NCBI GenBank assembly: GCA_024699855.1 | Contig: JAMPIQ010000003.1 | Location: 3,472,001 to 3,536,000 of the forward strand | Reading direction: 5' to 3' | Origin: Aphelenchoides besseyi | Taxonomy: Eukaryota; Nematoda; Chromadorea; Rhabditida; Aphelenchoididae | DNA length: 64,000 nucleotides | Shown: positions 1 to 9,775 of the stretch, piece after piece | How the letters are laid out: each line of letters begins with the position of its first letter | How positions within the stretch are numbered: position 1 is the stretch's first letter | The notes under the pieces: model-generated | The model's database searches: none | What the model saw: only the letters and a program-made list of their open reading frames with translations | What the model was told of the DNA's origin: nothing | Position numbers and translations under genes: made by a program

Positions 1-55
1 TTCAAACAATGAACTGCCACCAGCAGAAAAACTGGCCATTCATCAAAGAGGAAAG

Positions 56-1357
56 GTGTTCAAAAGCATTACGAAATTTGAGAAACGTGCTGAAAGTATG
101 TTGTTTCCGATTTACTTCCCAACTGGAAAGGGAGGTTGTGGAATTGAATTGCGAAATAAGATGAACAAAAAGATTACATTTTCACAATACTATCGCTATA
201 TGACTTCTGTTCGTATGACTGATTCATTGGCATTCAATCAACAGAACTTCGAGCATGCAAAAAAAGAGTTGTACGGAAGAATGATTAAAGACGATGAGAA
301 AACTCCGCTTTACGCTTTTGATTGGAATAAAGAATACGATGATCATTTCAGCATGTTGAATTTCAATCCCATTCGACTTGCAGGAAAATTGTATCAGCAA
401 TATTTAGTTGATGGATATGTTAAGGTTGAACAAGACAGGCTTGACTACATTCGTTTTCATCAAAAAGAACTGAAATCGGAAAAGTATCAAACTTTGCACG
501 ATTATGTAAAAACAACAGCAGATGATAAAGGAAAGAACGTCGGACAAACTTTTGTATTGCCATCAACATTTAAAGGAAGTCCAAGACATTGCCAGCAAGG
601 TTATCAAGATTCAATGGCTATAGTAAGAAGATTCGGAAAACCAAGTTTGTTCATTACATTCACATGCAATCCCAATTGGCCAGAAGTTCAAAGAAATTTG
701 TTGCCCGGAAATAAAGCAATGGATGAACCCGACTTAATTGATCGTGTGTTTAACATGAAGTTCAAGGAGTTGATGAAGGATTTGAAGGTAAGAGAAGTTT
801 GCGGCAAAGTTCTCGCTTACACATATGTGATTGAATTTCAAAAAAGAGGATTGCCTCATGCACATATTCTGTTGATCTTAGATAAATCGAGTAAAATCAG
901 TACATCGGAAGAAATTGACGAAATGGTATCGGCTGAAATTCCTGATGAAGACGTTGAGCCGAGATTACACCTTATCATTACTCAGCATATGATGCGTGGG
1001 CTTTGCGGTAAACACAATAAAAATCGCGCTCGCACGGAAGAAAAATGGAAAGCTAAGCTAATTTGCAGTAAAAACTTTACAAAAGAATTTCGCGAAAAAA
1101 CTGAAGTCGGTAATGACAGTTACGCACAGTACAAAAGACGATATAATGGAAGAACTTTTGAAATGTCAAAAGGTGTGAAACTGGACAATCGTTGGGTTGT
1201 ACCCTACAATAAGTATTTGAGTTTGAAGTATTCGGCCCACATTAATGTTGAAATCTGTGCGTCTGTCAAAAGCGTTAAGTATTTATGTAAATACGTATAT
1301 AAGTGCTTAGTAGGTTTCGTTTTTAGCAAAAGAAATTCCAGCGAAATGGGTTCTTGA
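56..1357 (+). CDS. Helitron Rep (HUH nickase) domain, partial
   Basis: This 433-codon reading frame is the replication-initiator part of a Helitron. Rolling-circle transposons use this domain to nick one strand and stay covalently bound to it. The N-terminal half matches the Helitron-like N domain (CNPNWPE, then EFQKRGLPHAHIL). The LPHAH stretch supplies the two metal-binding histidines of the HUH motif. Near residues 395-415 the frame reads SVKYLCKYVYKC, where catalytic tyrosines are expected. It then runs into unrelated sequence and stops at 1357. The window begins inside or just before the gene, so the true start may lie upstream. No Pif1-type helicase follows on this strand, so the element is incomplete or internally deleted. 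The RPA-like gene and the terminal hairpin downstream are on the same strand and probably belong to the same element. Confidence 0.85.
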   Translation: MFKSITKFEKRAESMLFPIYFPTGKGGCGIELRNKMNKKITFSQYYRYMTSVRMTDSLAFNQQNFEHAKKELYGRMIKDDEKTPLYAFDWNKEYDDHFSMLNFNPIRLAGKLYQQYLVDGYVKVEQDRLDYIRFHQKELKSEKYQTLHDYVKTTADDKGKNVGQTFVLPSTFKGSPRHCQQGYQDSMAIVRRFGKPSLFITFTCNPNWPEVQRNLLPGNKAMDEPDLIDRVFNMKFKELMKDLKVREVCGKVLAYTYVIEFQKRGLPHAHILLILDKSSKISTSEEIDEMVSAEIPDEDVEPRLHLIITQHMMRGLCGKHNKNRARTEEKWKAKLICSKNFTKEFREKTEVGNDSYAQYKRRYNGRTFEMSKGVKLDNRWVVPYNKYLSLKYSAHINVEICASVKSVKYLCKYVYKCLVGFVFSKRNSSEMGS

Positions 1358-1564
1358 TTGCCGAAATCCACAAAGATCAGCGAGATTTTGCTTAAGATTT
1401 GGGAAGGTTGGCAAAGCGATTTGCAAACAAAAAAGCGCTCTACAACAAGTGAGTTTTAACGTATTCAAAATAACTGCTTTTCCAGAATGCTTGAAGTCGA
1501 AATTGTCGGGAAATCAACGATCATAAAAAAACTCCGAATTCGCGTCTTTTCCGTTTCTATGGAC

Positions 1565-2444
1565 TTAACGGTACGACAATCGTTCGTTTTGTCGTGTGGT
1601 CGGACCAAATGAACAAAGTGAATGAGAATTGCAAAATTGGAAACGTAAGTAGTTTAGCTGGAAACCTAAAACGGATTGTTTTCGTGCGTCTTTATTTCGG
1701 GATTGAAAGTGTCGAAAAAATTTTCTGGAAAAGATGACAAGGAAGAACTGAATGTTTGGGCAGAAGGCGAATTCACAATAACCAAAGAAAGCAGTTTCAA
1801 ACTTCTCCACAAAGCACCTGCTCAACAAGATCCAAAGAATGCTTTCAATTTGCCACCGTTTTATCGACAGTTAGCAGAAGTTTTAATTGGAGATACCGAA
1901 ATAGGTATGAACGGATTACAATGTTTTAATGCTTTCTTTAGCCGCTCACGCAACGGTGTTGTTGAATGAGATGCCAACTTCTATGGAAGAAAAACAAAAT
2001 AGAACAGTGGTGATTGGCGACGACAGTGGAACGAAAATGCAGCTCACTTTCGGATTCTGCAATGAGGAGGATGACGACAAGCAGCTTTTGGAAGGTTTGG
2101 TCGTAGATGCAGAGTTGCTTTTCCATGGAGCAATTCAAGGCTCGAAAGGTCAGTTTAACAAGTCCTATTACCGTATTTCTTTTACTAGGCGTCCGGGTCC
2201 TTATTTTCTAATAGTTTTGCGGGAGAATGGGAACAAGGGAAACTGTTAAAAAAACGTTTAATAAAAGAAATACGGTAATTGTTTGTTTTAGACGGAATGC
2301 TGGCGCTTGAAATTGAACGAGCCGAATACATTATGATTGTCGACGAACCAACAATCAAGAAAGTCGAAAAATACACTTACATTCCAATCGAAACAGTGGC
2401 TTCGCCGGCGAAAGCGAAAAAATCACGCTCAACCTTCTTCTAAT
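1565..2444 (+). CDS. RPA-like OB-fold protein, probably Helitron-carried
   Basis: Several short + strand exons read as a single-stranded-DNA-binding OB-fold protein related to the large subunit of replication protein A. Visible pieces are GTTIVRFVVWSDQMNK (about 1570-1644, ending at a GTAAGT donor), a block with EELNVWAEGEFTI (about 1700-1900), a block with DDSGTKMQLTFGF (about 1990-2160), and a last exon ending VASPAKAKKSRSTFF before TAA at about 2442. The pattern of a strand, then DxSGT, then a strand with a tryptophan is typical of RPA OB folds. Some Helitrons carry RPA-like genes. Its place between the Rep frame and the terminal hairpin suggests it is cargo of this element. Exon joins were not resolved base by base, and a degenerate copy cannot be excluded. 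Confidence 0.5.
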
Positions 2445-2563
2445 CTTCTTCGTGGTGATGTTCTTCTTCGTAGTAATGTTCTTTTGTTTAACCTAATTGT
2501 ATTAAATTTTTTGTTAGCAATCGCTGAATCATATTTTTTATTAGCTTTTTTTGATACAGTAAA

Positions 2564-2597
2564 CCGAAAGGCTGCCGTAGGCGGCCTTTCGGGCTAG
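2564..2597 (+). mobile_element. Helitron 3' terminus: hairpin plus CTAG
   Basis: Positions 2564-2592 form a near-perfect hairpin (CCGAAAGGC pairing with GCCTTTCGG, inner stem closed by a GTA loop). One base later comes CTAG at 2594-2597, followed by T. Helitrons end in a short hairpin followed by CTRR and insert between A and T, so this fits the right end of the + strand element that starts before the window. The hairpin usually sits a few bases further from CTRR than here. Confidence 0.6.
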
Positions 2598-3050
2598 TAG
2601 TTAAATGCTTTTCGGTGGTTTGTTGCGAATACTTCGACATGGTGTTTCCATTCCGTTCGGTTGTAGGCCAATTTCTGCCATCCGCGTCCAATCGTGCGAT
2701 CTAGATCCTTCCGCCATCGGTCTGCCGGCCGTCCCCGAGTCCGCTTGAGATTGTACGGCCACCAGAATGTCGTCCGCGTCGTCCATCGATTGTCGATGCA
2801 TCTTGTCAAATGTCCCGCCCACGAACATTTGCGCTTTAATGCCTCGTCGCTCGCGTCTTTAAACTTCGTACTCGCTCGAATGTCCGCACTTCGTATACGG
2901 TCTCGCAAACTAATGCCCAAGATGCGCCGTTCCATCGCCCGTCTTCGGGGCTCGTCCTAGTACCCTGCGAACGTTGTTGCCCGTCTACGTCTGTGTAACC
3001 CTCTTGTTGTCGAGTTGTAGCATGTTTGTTTTAAGTCCAATTGCGGGGAG
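2598..3050 (-). mobile_element. RTE-type LINE, C-terminal fragment
   Basis: On the - strand this reads as the extreme C-terminal part of a non-LTR retrotransposon polyprotein. MERRILGISLRDRIRSADIR is followed by a GHLTRC..NRW segment, GRPADRW, and a W..LA..R..W ending. The same order is seen in the C-terminus of the larger LINE at 24104-25240. The 5' part, including the reverse-transcriptase active site, is absent. The frame ends at TAG at 2594-2596, exactly against the Helitron CTAG terminus, so the Helitron probably landed in this LINE. The left-hand limit near 3050 is approximate. Confidence 0.7.
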
Positions 3051-3159
3051 TTAGCTATGGATCAGACTTTGTCCCAATGTTGGCCGCCCCATCGAGTGAA
3101 TGATGGGACGTTTCCCCTGCTCACCACGTGGAGGTCTTCGGACATCGAGCGGGCCACCT

Positions 3160-3464
3160 AGACCATTAAAAAGAAATATTCTCGGCTTTGCGTCATTCTG
3201 GAGGTTGAGAAAAGCGTACAGGACTTTGTCAACAACAATTTTCTGTTCGGCGTTGAAGGTCTTGTACAACTCTTTCGCGGCTTCCAATTCCTGGTCGTGA
3301 TCGAATGTATCGTCAATCACGTCCATTGATGGGAAATATTTGATCGATTTGTTTTGACGTTGAAGAAGCGTGTCGATTCCTTTGTAGGCTCGAGCAATTG
3401 CTTTAAATTTGTCCTTCAAGTGTCGATTGAAATCTTTGCTCAAGTCGTGCTTGAACATCTTCAC
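3160..3464 (-). pseudogene. Helitron Pif1-type helicase, N-terminal stub
   Basis: The frame begins MKMFKHDLSKDFNRHLK and reaches FNAEQKIVVDKVLYAF and PRIFLFNGLGG. This is the entry to the helicase domain just before the Walker A motif GGTGKT. The sequence breaks off at that point (near 3165), and the remaining codons down to 3051 are unrelated. The helicase therefore lacks its nucleotide-binding loop and every motif after it. It continues the Rep remnant found upstream on the same strand. Confidence 0.7.
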
Positions 3465-3622
3465 AACGTTTTAGGATCCGCAGGATTTCAATGAATATGA
3501 ATGTTGACAAAGAGAGTTCGCATTTTCTTCGGCATCAACATTTTCACTGCTTCTTTCGTGCATTTAACATATTCTTCATCGTCGTCAATCAGACCCAAAA
3601 CCAAACATGGTTCTCCATTATT

Positions 3623-4650
3623 CTAATACTCAATTCCGTTGACTGTTCGCAGTTCTTTGAAACTCTTTGCTTCTCTGACATGTTGAAGAAGAAGACGCAA
3701 ATGCCACAAATCTCCTTGACTTGGACTTATAGCGTACATTTGGCCAACTGTTTTGCTGTTTCGTACTCGCGGGTCCCATTGTGTGGTCGTTTCAGTAGTT
3801 TGGTTGATGTTGATCGTAACTGTTTTCCAGCTGTAATGAGTGGGGACTTCAGAGTACAACAAAGATCGTGCGTCTGAGTCTCGTTCATTCAACTTGAAGA
3901 AGTCCATTAGTTTGATTCCTTTTTCCATTATCTTCTTTGCTTTCTCCAAATCGCAGTCTTCGTCGATGTAAACCGCTTGTTGATTTTCCAGATGAATTGG
4001 AAGACGTTCGACGTGGTGGGACTTGTCGTGCATTTTTAACTTCAAAATTCGGTAACAGGCTTCAACTGGACCAACGTAACGACCATCGATGTGGTCTTTG
4101 ATTTCGTCGTGGTTGATATTCCCCGATGATTGAAGTTCCAGAGAAGCGGCGTCGTGCTCTTTGTACGCGTATTTGTACAGATACTTCACGTTCTTAATCG
4201 AACTCACAATCTCGACGTTGATGTGACAACGATAACGTTTCAGAAGGTACCAACTGTACGGAACCACTCGTCGATTGTCGTATTTGATGTTTTTGATTTC
4301 GATTGAGTGGTTGTTGTTCGGTCGTTTGAGAAATGGGTATGCGTGTTCGTTGACTTTTGTTTTGTCGAGAAATTGCTTCGGAAACTTGTGTCGACACTTT
4401 CCGTTGACCATGCATGGAACTCTTGGATTTCGAACACCACATACTGGATGGATCATGTATTTGCTTACCAACTCTAAAAGCTCCGGATCGGTTTCAGGAT
4501 TAGGGCAATTCGGCACTGAAGTATTTGTCGATGTTCGCTGGTTGTAAGAACTTCTGGCCGTCTTTTAAACTTTACAAACAGTAATGTGCGGGAGTCCTCG
4601 TTTTTGGAATTCTGTCACGTAAACGAAGCATTTTAGTTCACTGAAAATTT
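3623..4650 (-). pseudogene. Helitron Rep remnant, second copy
   Basis: Two - strand pieces make up the middle and end of a Helitron Rep domain. The first (about 4650-4565) reads YVTEFQKRGLPHITV, which has the HUH context but lacks the second histidine. The second (4516-3623, 297 codons) contains GKCRHKFPKQF, NVEIVSSIKNVKYLYKYAYK and the following helical region. A frame break separates them near 4560. This element is oriented opposite to the one at 1-2597 and differs from it in sequence, so it is a separate insertion. It is interrupted, truncated at its helicase end (see 3160-3464) and clearly inactive. Confidence 0.8.
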
Positions 4651-4888
4651 GCTTCTTGACCAAATCGTCGAAAGCTCTTCGTCTGTTAACATCTCCTCTA
4701 TCAACGCCTTCATAGCAGTTCGTTTCGAAGCTTGTTTTCTTTGCGTCCGTCGCTCTAAAATCGCGATAAATAAAAAATAAAAAAGTCCGCATTGTGGACA
4801 ATCTGCCCGAGCGCTCGTTGCAAGCACAGCAATGAAATATTGCTGTGCAGCTCCGAGACGCTGCGGACGAGATCATCCATAATTCTTA

Positions 4889-5501
4889 GGCTATGACCAT
4901 ACTTTGTTCGCTGTTATCCGCGAACACAAAAAATTTTATAAACGTTATATCTTTTATATTAATGGACAAAAACGTGTGAAATCAATTTTATAAAATTGTT
5001 GAACACCAGGTAGTTTATTGAAGTATAAGACTACACGTAAATTGGTCTAATAAGATTTTGATTCAAAAAAAGGAATTTTTGACGGTGTTCGCTGATCCTC
5101 GGTACCAGCGAACTGTTTGCTAGCATATCGTGGTTTGAGTTTTGGCCATTTTATTGACCTTTTTTCTTCCTTGTTGGTGCCAAATGTTGAATTTCCATCA
5201 ACTCGACGCCAACGAAAAGCCAAACCGAATGTTTTCCGTTGATGTCCACTTTTCTCTCACTGTAATTTTCGACGAACAGACATTTCATCGATAAATTGAC
5301 TTCAAATAACAAAAATTTTTACATTTTCTGAATCCCCATTCATCAGTCTACAAAGTTGGGAACACAAAAAAATTGTCCAAATCATCAACAAAAATAAAAC
5401 TTGTTCGTCGCTAAATATCGAAAATTGTGCGCGAATAGCTTTTCAGCGAACGTGGGTACCGGCGAACAAACTATACTTTTTTTCGAAGTATGGTCATAGC
5501 C
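4889..5501. mobile_element. TTA-flanked inverted-repeat MITE (PIF/Harbinger-like)
   Basis: The 613-bp element is bounded by inverted repeats that begin GGCTATGACCATACTT on both ends. TTA flanks it at 4886-4888 and at 5502-5504. A 3-bp TTA duplication with GG-starting termini is typical of PIF/Harbinger transposons. There is no coding capacity, so it is non-autonomous. The interior carries repeated palindromic pieces around a GTTCGC...GCGAAC core (near 4905, 5090 and 5440), so it would fold strongly. Confidence 0.65.
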
Positions 5502-5656
5502 TTAAATAAGCTGAAGACACACCGGACAATTTCGACTCTTAGCGCCGCCGCGAGCTGCGCTCCTTTACGGGTGTGCGTTCAAAGTAGTCAAGAGATTTGT
5601 CGGCCGTCAATCCGTTATGATCTCTATATTTCCATTTGATTATCCGTTTATTTCAG

Positions 5657-5776
5657 CAAACCATTCAAACGACCGGAGGCTCTTCAGAACTCAATGAATT
5701 CGAGCGATTGGTTTACAAGACGGTAGTCGATGTGATGCAAACGATGTTCCAACAACAACCATTGGTCTTCTCATGA
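5657..5776 (+). CDS. Possible last exon of an unidentified gene
   Basis: A good acceptor (TTTATTTCAG) is followed by 39 open codons ending TGA at 5774-5776. The peptide contains GSSELNEFERLVYKTVV and ends QQQPLVFS. I do not recognise it, and no upstream exon was identified between 5505 and 5656. Its stop codon overlaps the ATG of the POU gene in an ATGA arrangement. The stretch may equally be 5' untranslated sequence of that gene. Confidence 0.35.
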   Translation, partial: QTIQTTGGSSELNEFERLVYKTVVDVMQTMFQQQPLVFS

Positions 5777-6492
5777 ATCCGAAGCCGTCAAATAAACGCC
5801 CTTCTGACTCTACGGATTCGTCGTCTCCAACAATCAAGAAACCACGTGCAGAAAACGAATCCAGTTCGGGAGATCAAGAAGCGGGAGTGGCATTCAGAGA
5901 GTGCCGTCATCTATTGAGTAAGTGTTTTCAGAAGACCCGAAAGTTTGCTTGTAGAACTGTCCCAACCGGAGCTTGCGAAGTCGTTGAATCAACTCTGTGA
6001 AACAAACTACTCGACTCGAATAATTTCCGACTTCGAAAACGGTCGTGGATCGTTGAAGTCAATGAAGAGTCTGAAAGAGTCCATGAACATGTTTATGGCC
6101 AAATGGAAGGACACGCGCCATCCAGTGGACTTTTTTTGTTCAGGACTTTAAGATAAACACACTGATCATTCACGTATTCTCACTTTAGTAGCCAAAAGAA
6201 GAAGCGAACGAAAGCAATGCGGGTCGTACTCATCGTCATTTGACCGTCGAGCAGAATTCCAAGTTGAAAGAAGAGTTTGCGCAGAATGAGTATCCGCAGA
6301 AGGAAAATCGTTCAATTGGCCGAAGAGTTGGTTTAGAACAAACAGTCAGTTCTTCTGATATTCTGCGAGTGAGTCCAGTTGTTTCAGAAGATCAGAGTCT
6401 GGTTCTCCAATCATCGTCAAACAGCTCGTCGTCGCAGACAAAAAGAACAAGAGGCGACTACGAGTGGCATCAATTTCAATGGCGATTGTTAG
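5773..6492 (+). CDS. Compact POU-homeodomain transcription factor
   Basis: Four exons (5773-5917, 5955-6124, 6192-6344, 6388-6492) join in frame to a protein of about 190 residues. After a short serine-rich, basic leader comes a divergent POU-specific domain (LSQPELAKSLNQL, RIISDFENGRGSLKSM). A linker of about 15 residues leads to a homeodomain (LTVEQNSKLKEEFAQNEYP, then IRVWFSNHRQTARRRRQK). Trp48, Phe49, Asn51 and Arg53 of the recognition helix are all present. POU proteins are nuclear DNA-binding regulators, and both half-domains are needed for bipartite DNA contact. The protein is short for the family because it has almost no flanking activation regions. Third-intron donor GTCAGT was chosen because it keeps the homeodomain in frame. 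AATAAA follows at about 6508. The POU-specific half is weakly conserved, so a more distant HNF/POU relative is possible. Confidence 0.75.
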
Positions 6493-6779
6493 ATTGTGTC
6501 TTAAATAAAACTTTATAGTTTAATGCTAATGGATTGCCCGTCAAATGCGCTTCTCGGAGAGTCTGCGCGTCCCAGAGAGGTGATTGACAACCGAGCTGAT
6601 TGACTTCGCTTCTCGGATTTTCAGACCACAAATCAAAGCTCTTGAGCTCATTAGATTGGACTAAAGTCGTTGTTTGATTGTCGGAGCTTTCAATCGTTTA
6701 CAACCGGGTAACAAGCAAGTTCCCACGAGCTGTCGGTTATCTGATTTTGTTGCCCCTTTTCACTTAACTCTCGATTACA

Positions 6780-7560
6780 ATGTCAATTGAATTAGCTGTG
6801 AATCTAAATGGTCGGCGCACAATCGCCATATTCTCTCACGTTCATAAGCCCAATGGGCAGCTGGAGTGCATAAACGGGGCTTCAAATGACTCCAACGGAC
6901 CATCTTGTTGCTTTTTCAGTCACAATGTTTACTTTGTTTCTGTTATTCTTCTGCTCTCAACAGCTCTATTGACTGAAGGTAACCCTCAAACCGACTTCAT
7001 CAAACGCTCTTTCAGGATCGAAATGTCAAGAGTTCCTGTGCAGAAATGGAGTCTGTTCTCTTGATTCTGATAGCAATCCGACCTGCAAATGTGATTTTGG
7101 ATTCATGGGTTTGTTTCCATCTGATTCTTTTTGATCGCTCTTTAGATCGACATTGTCACTTGCCTGACCACTGTGCTCGTCATTCGTGCAATCACGGCAA
7201 ATGTGTGAACGGTGGTCGGCACGGCGATTTTGTTTGTGTTTGTGAGTCGCGATACTACGTAAGTTACTCAATTGGTTCTCTGTTTATCTTTTCGTCTTTT
7301 GGGCAAATACTGTGAGAGGAATTGGAATGAATGCAACGACGATGAAGCCCGCCGGCAGAATGACGATCGATGCGAAGACACCCGGCAGTTACATTTGTCA
7401 TTGTTCAGTCGGTTTTACGGGCTGATATTGTGAATCCCGAGTTGATGCTCCTCAATCAGAATCTTTGAATGTCAATAAGAAGAAAACAAATGGAATGTCA
7501 TTCTTGGAGGATCTCAGGTTCGATAATCCAAAGCTCTTGTTTCTGCTACTTTCAATGCGC
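6780..7560 (+). pseudogene. EGF-repeat membrane protein, disrupted
   Basis: Exons starting near 6930 encode a hydrophobic segment (YFVSVILLLSTALL), then EGF-like modules. The first is CQEFLCRNGVCS...CKCDFGF (7016-7108), the second HSCNHGKCVNGG...FVCVC (7147-7260), and a third begins CERNWNEC. The third module needs a frame change near 7380 to continue as GSYICHCSVGFTG, and it then meets an in-frame TGA before YCE. A hydrophobic stretch (LLFLLLSMRFLFVIFL) near 7540 would be a membrane anchor. The layout resembles a small single-pass EGF ligand or adhesion protein. With one frameshift and one stop it is probably a pseudogene, unless an unseen intron removes the lesion. Confidence 0.55.
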
Positions 7561-7569
7561 TTTCTGTTT

Positions 7570-8148
7570 GTCATTTTCCTTTGTTGTTGTTGTTGGTAGT
7601 TGAAGTAAATGGATCTAGTTTGCACGGAGTATTCAAAGGCGGGAGTTCGTGTCTATGTCTTCCACAAATGAGAACGACTGGACGGCTGTGGACATTGAAT
7701 TGCCAATTAAAAGTCTTCAGTAAGGATTGGGTCAACTTTTCTTCCGCAACAGATTACTAGACGAGGTGGAAAACCGCCGAATCGGTTGAAGGACTTGACG
7801 TTGGAAAAAACTAATGACTCAATGAGCCTTTGCACACGTGAATCCGAAATCGATTTTGGTACTTCGCTACACGCTTGTTTTGCTCGGCTGCTGCGTGAGT
7901 GCTTTTGGTTTGGATTTCTGCTCTTATTAAGTGGGTTTGACGACTTCTGATGAGTTTTAAGCTTTAAAACTTCAAACGCGTGTGTGTAAGAGTTTGATCT
8001 GAAATTAATCAAACGTTTTGGGCGAACATTTTCGTGTGAAAATCTCTTGGTCTCCTCATAACTTCGTCTTCCAATTCCGATATTCGAACATAAAACTGCG
8101 TTCTTTGCTGATTTGTTCTTCCCATTGACTTGAAATTTTTGATTGCAG
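7570..8148. other. No convincing gene
   Basis: I see no conserved frame in this stretch. Open frames on the - strand (7707-8257) mirror the neighbouring endonuclease-like gene or are low complexity. A splice acceptor (GATTGCAG, ending 8148) at the right edge suggests part of it is the first intron of the next gene. Confidence 0.4.
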
Positions 8149-8168
8149 ATCGCAAATTCATTTTTGAA

Positions 8169-8754
8169 ATGTCAGTCATTTTGCCGATCATCGAGAATAT
8201 TCGACGCGAGAAGCGCTTTTCTGGTGCATTTGCAGAGAAACTGAGTATTCTGCACAATCAAAAATGCGATCTTGACGATGGTGAACGAGTGATCTACAAC
8301 AGCGCCGAAGTTCATCCTGACTGCTTGGACCGTGGCTCAGATATTACGCATTACACTGCTTGTCGCCTTGTCCGTGAAGGCGCTCCGGGTGACAGGGCCT
8401 TGCAATTGATAAACAAACGACTAGGAGGTCCCGGGCATCATTTCAACTTTTTTCCAGTGAACAAGAAGGTAAGAGTATGGAGTTTTATTCTTTTGCACTG
8501 GATTGTTTCAGATCGACATGACCGAGTGGAAGGAGAACGAAACGAAGATCTACGAACACGTGAAGAAAGGAGGTAATCGACATGCATTCATGGCCTTTGC
8601 AGCTGAATACGACGACGAAAACGAGTTCGAAATCTGTCGCCCAATCAAAATCTACTACCACTTTGCTCTCTATGAGAACAACGAAAGAGTTGGCGACTTC
8701 ATGGAAGGCGTGATCGATAACCCGAGTCCAAGAGGCTACAAAAAAATCATATAA
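8169..8754 (+). CDS. DNA/RNA non-specific endonuclease-like protein
   Basis: Two exons (8169-8468 and 8512-8754) give about 180 residues from the first in-frame ATG after an acceptor at 8148. The second half has the family layout GGPGHHFNFFPVNKK, then MTEWKENETKIYEHV, then RPIKIYYHFALY...ERVG. In non-specific nucleases these segments form the asparagine-containing helix and the following beta strands. The expected DRGH-type catalytic motif is not obvious: an altered DRGSDITHY occupies the region. It may therefore be a catalytically weak or non-enzymatic member. No signal peptide is visible in the model, although an upstream exon could supply one. AATAAA lies near 8791. Confidence 0.5.
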
Positions 8755-8834
8755 ACTGTTTCTTCCATTGCTTGTACAAAAGCTCCCCTAAATAAACTCA
8801 TTTAATTTCACTTGTGCTTACAACTCGAAGATTG

Positions 8835-9041
8835 ATGGAACTTCTTCTGAACATTTTGAACAAAAAAGACGAACTCAAATCCGAGTTACAAGAAGCGGAA
8901 GAAGAACGTCGTCCACGAACTCCGCCATCTGAACTCATTCTCCGCGCTCCTTCCTTCGATTGTTATTCGCCCGTCTTCACCGTTCCAGCCTCCAACACTG
9001 CCGACAGTTCAAAAATACGGCCTCTTGGAATCCCGGTCTAA
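8835..9041 (+). CDS. Small hypothetical protein, 68 aa
   Basis: A single open exon begins at an ATG just after a short A/T-rich leader. It encodes an N-terminal helix rich in Leu, Lys and Glu (NILNKKDELKSELQEAEEE), followed by a Pro/Ser-rich tail (RTPPSELILRAPSFDC). I do not recognise the family. The acidic helix could form a short coiled coil. AATAAA follows near 9163. The next 360 bases up to 9409 contain nothing I can assign. Confidence 0.4.
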   Translation: MELLLNILNKKDELKSELQEAEEERRPRTPPSELILRAPSFDCYSPVFTVPASNTADSSKIRPLGIPV

Positions 9042-9408
9042 TCAATCGCCAAGACGCCGTTGAACATCTGAATCGATTTAGTTGCTTCGTAAATCCATGA
9101 GATTTGTTTCCGCCATTAGTTAATTGCTAACTTTGCTGTAAAATACGTGTAGATTGATGACTAAATAAAGTACTCTGATTGTCAATTGGGACTACCATCT
9201 AGACTCCACTTTTGACTTCACATCTAAACCCAAACTCGTTTGGTTGATGTTAGGAAAATCATTTTTTCCGTAACAATAACGAACTGCTTTCATCCTTCAC
9301 TAACAACGGAAATCGATAGTCAGAAGTTCGGATCACTTGCCGTTTTCGGCAGATGATCGAGCTTCTGGATCGAAGATAATTTGGAGTTAGCGTCCTTAAA
9401 CGACGGAA

Positions 9409-9613
9409 ATGACCATAGCCGGAAAACTCCTGTGGTTTGCAATCGGAGGATATGCCGGAATTTACGTGGACCAAAATTATGAGCTGCCGAGAGTGTAGGT
9501 TCAATAGTTTTCTTTCTTCGACAATCTTTTTCAGACCGTCAGTTGCCGAATTGGAGCTGAAGATTCTGGAGTACTTGGAAGCGCAGAAAAAAGATCGACC
9601 AACAGACAAATAA
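9409..9613 (+). CDS. STMP1-like mitochondrial micropeptide, 54 aa
   Basis: Two exons (9409-9494 and 9535-9613) encode a 54-residue peptide. It starts with a membrane helix (LLWFAIGGYAGIYVDQNYEL) and ends in a charged amphipathic tail (ELKILEYLEAQKK). This matches the plan of STMP1/C7orf73 micropeptides: a hydrophobic start with G..G, a conserved QNY just after the membrane helix, then a Lys/Glu-rich helix. In vertebrates this peptide sits in the inner mitochondrial membrane and associates with respiratory complexes. It is too short for most gene finders, and the exon 1/2 join splits a valine codon. The match rests on length, topology and the QNY motif. Confidence 0.65.
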
Positions 9614-9775
9614 GCCAATGAAGCTCAGAAATAGGTGCGTTTGGGTTTAAACGAAACGTCGATTCATTTCCTGAAGTGCGATGAATCGAACGGTTCATTC
9701 GGTTTTTCGTTGGATTTTGTCTTCTTTCCATCGAAGTGAACGGCGATCCCAGATTGATAACCACAAGCTTTTCAG

